Source: Pseudarthrobacter sp. fls2-241-R2A-127
GTDB taxonomy: Bacteria; Actinomycetota; Actinomycetes; Actinomycetales; Micrococcaceae
Assembly (NCBI RefSeq): GCF_030209355.1
Contig: NZ_JARVSF010000012.1
Span: 62,001 to 126,000 of the forward strand
Length of the DNA stretch: 64,000 nt
Direction of reading: 5' to 3'
In this document: in pieces, positions 63,564 to 64,000 of the stretch
Numbering within the stretch: position 1 is the first letter of the stretch
Layout: every line of letters starts with the position of its first letter
Notes under the pieces: model-generated
Told to the model about the DNA's origin: nothing
Database searches by the model: none
The model's input: the letters and a program-made list of their open reading frames with translations, nothing else
Made by a program: the position numbers and the translations under genes

Positions 63564-64000
63564 GTGCAATTTTCCTTGTGGCTGGCACTTGCCGGTGCCG
63601 GCGCCCTCATCAGCTTCACCCCCGGTGCCGGGGCCATCAACACCATGAGCAACTCGCTGAATGCAGGGTTCCGCCGGTCCATTTGGGGAATCCTGGGCCA
63701 GCAGGCGGCCCTGGTGGTGCACGTGCTGATTGTGGCCCTGGGGGTTGGAGTGCTGGTGGCAAGCTCGCCCGTGGCCTTCAACGTGATCCGTTACGCCGGC
63801 GCCGCCTACCTGGTCTACCTGGGCATCCGCCAGTTCCTGAGCAAGCCCACGGCCGCCCGGGAAGAGGCCGCCGCCCTGCGCAATGAGCCGACGTGGTCCA
63901 TCTTCAGGCGCGGATTCTGGGTCAACCTGCTGAACCCGAAGGCAATCGTGTTCTTCTTGGCGTTCACTCCACAGTTCATCCGGCCGGAGCAGCCCCTGTT
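63564..64000 (+). CDS. LysE/RhtB-family amino acid exporter (3' end outside window)
   Basis: The first 145 residues of a LysE-type exporter. Visible are the first membrane segment (LWLALAGAGALISFTPGAGAIN), QQAALVVHVLIVALGVGVLV, YAGAAYLVYLGIRQFL and the family motif WVNLLNPKAIVFFLAF. The start is a GTG at 63564. A TAGGAT box ends 6 bases before it and no ribosome site is present, so the transcript may be leaderless. The gene runs off the end of the window. Confidence 0.9.
   Translation, partial: MQFSLWLALAGAGALISFTPGAGAINTMSNSLNAGFRRSIWGILGQQAALVVHVLIVALGVGVLVASSPVAFNVIRYAGAAYLVYLGIRQFLSKPTAAREEAAALRNEPTWSIFRRGFWVNLLNPKAIVFFLAFTPQFIRPEQPL

Overview
The window is a 64 kb piece of a GC-rich actinobacterial chromosome, most likely Arthrobacter/Pseudarthrobacter or a close Micrococcaceae relative. 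Three points support this. The dnaK-grpE-dnaJ-hspR operon has HspR-type HAIR boxes. The copper amine oxidase keeps the residue numbering of the Arthrobacter globiformis phenylethylamine oxidase (Asp298, Tyr382, His431, His433, His592). The homoprotocatechuate dioxygenase keeps the ligand numbering of the A. globiformis Mn enzyme (His155, His214, Glu267). I saw no insertion sequence, prophage, CRISPR array, tRNA or rRNA.

Layout. 1-2.7 kb: the end of a SNF2-type helicase and a beta-propeller glycosidase. 2.9-12.0 kb, minus strand: a nitrogen operon made of a glutamine-synthetase-like ligase (GlnT/GmaS type), three N-methylglutamate-synthase-like subunits (MgsA, MgsB, MgsC), a monomeric sarcosine-oxidase-type flavoprotein, an M20 amidohydrolase and an XRE-cupin regulator, then an Amt transporter. 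12.2-15.8 kb: a LacI-controlled Gfo/Idh/MocA plus ThuA sugar module and a cupin. 15.9-19.0 kb: a copper amine oxidase with a small membrane protein, opposite a TetR regulator. 19-25.9 kb: CsbD, DUF1345, AraC and AmiS/UreI proteins, an APC permease, an FAD amine oxidase, a cupin and a TetR regulator. 26-35.7 kb: the operon glyA-soxB-soxD-soxA-soxG-sdaA-purU opposite a GntR regulator. 35.8-38.6 kb: amylosucrase and prephenate dehydratase. 38.6-48.7 kb: a single-component aromatic hydroxylase opposite the homoprotocatechuate meta-cleavage operon. 48.7-50.8 kb: a four-repeat small protein and an aldehyde dehydrogenase. 50.8-55.8 kb: a membrane protein and the dnaK operon. 55.8-64 kb: regulator and transporter pairs (ArsR/MFS, TetR/NmrA-like, MarR/MMPL), a methyltransferase and the start of a LysE-type exporter.

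How the genes fit together. The window is rich in genes for using amines and aromatic amines as carbon and nitrogen sources. Aryl-alkyl amines can be deaminated by the copper and FAD amine oxidases. The aldehydes can be oxidised to (hydroxy)phenylacetates, and ring cleavage by the hpa operon ends in pyruvate and succinate. N-methyl compounds enter by two routes. The tetrameric sarcosine oxidase operon carries sarcosine to glycine, serine and pyruvate and removes the one-carbon units as formate. The GlnT/Mgs/SolA-like operon looks like an N-methylglutamate-type route in which a one-chain flavoprotein stands where the four-subunit dehydrogenase normally would. Most of these modules have a divergent regulator and a recognisable palindromic operator.
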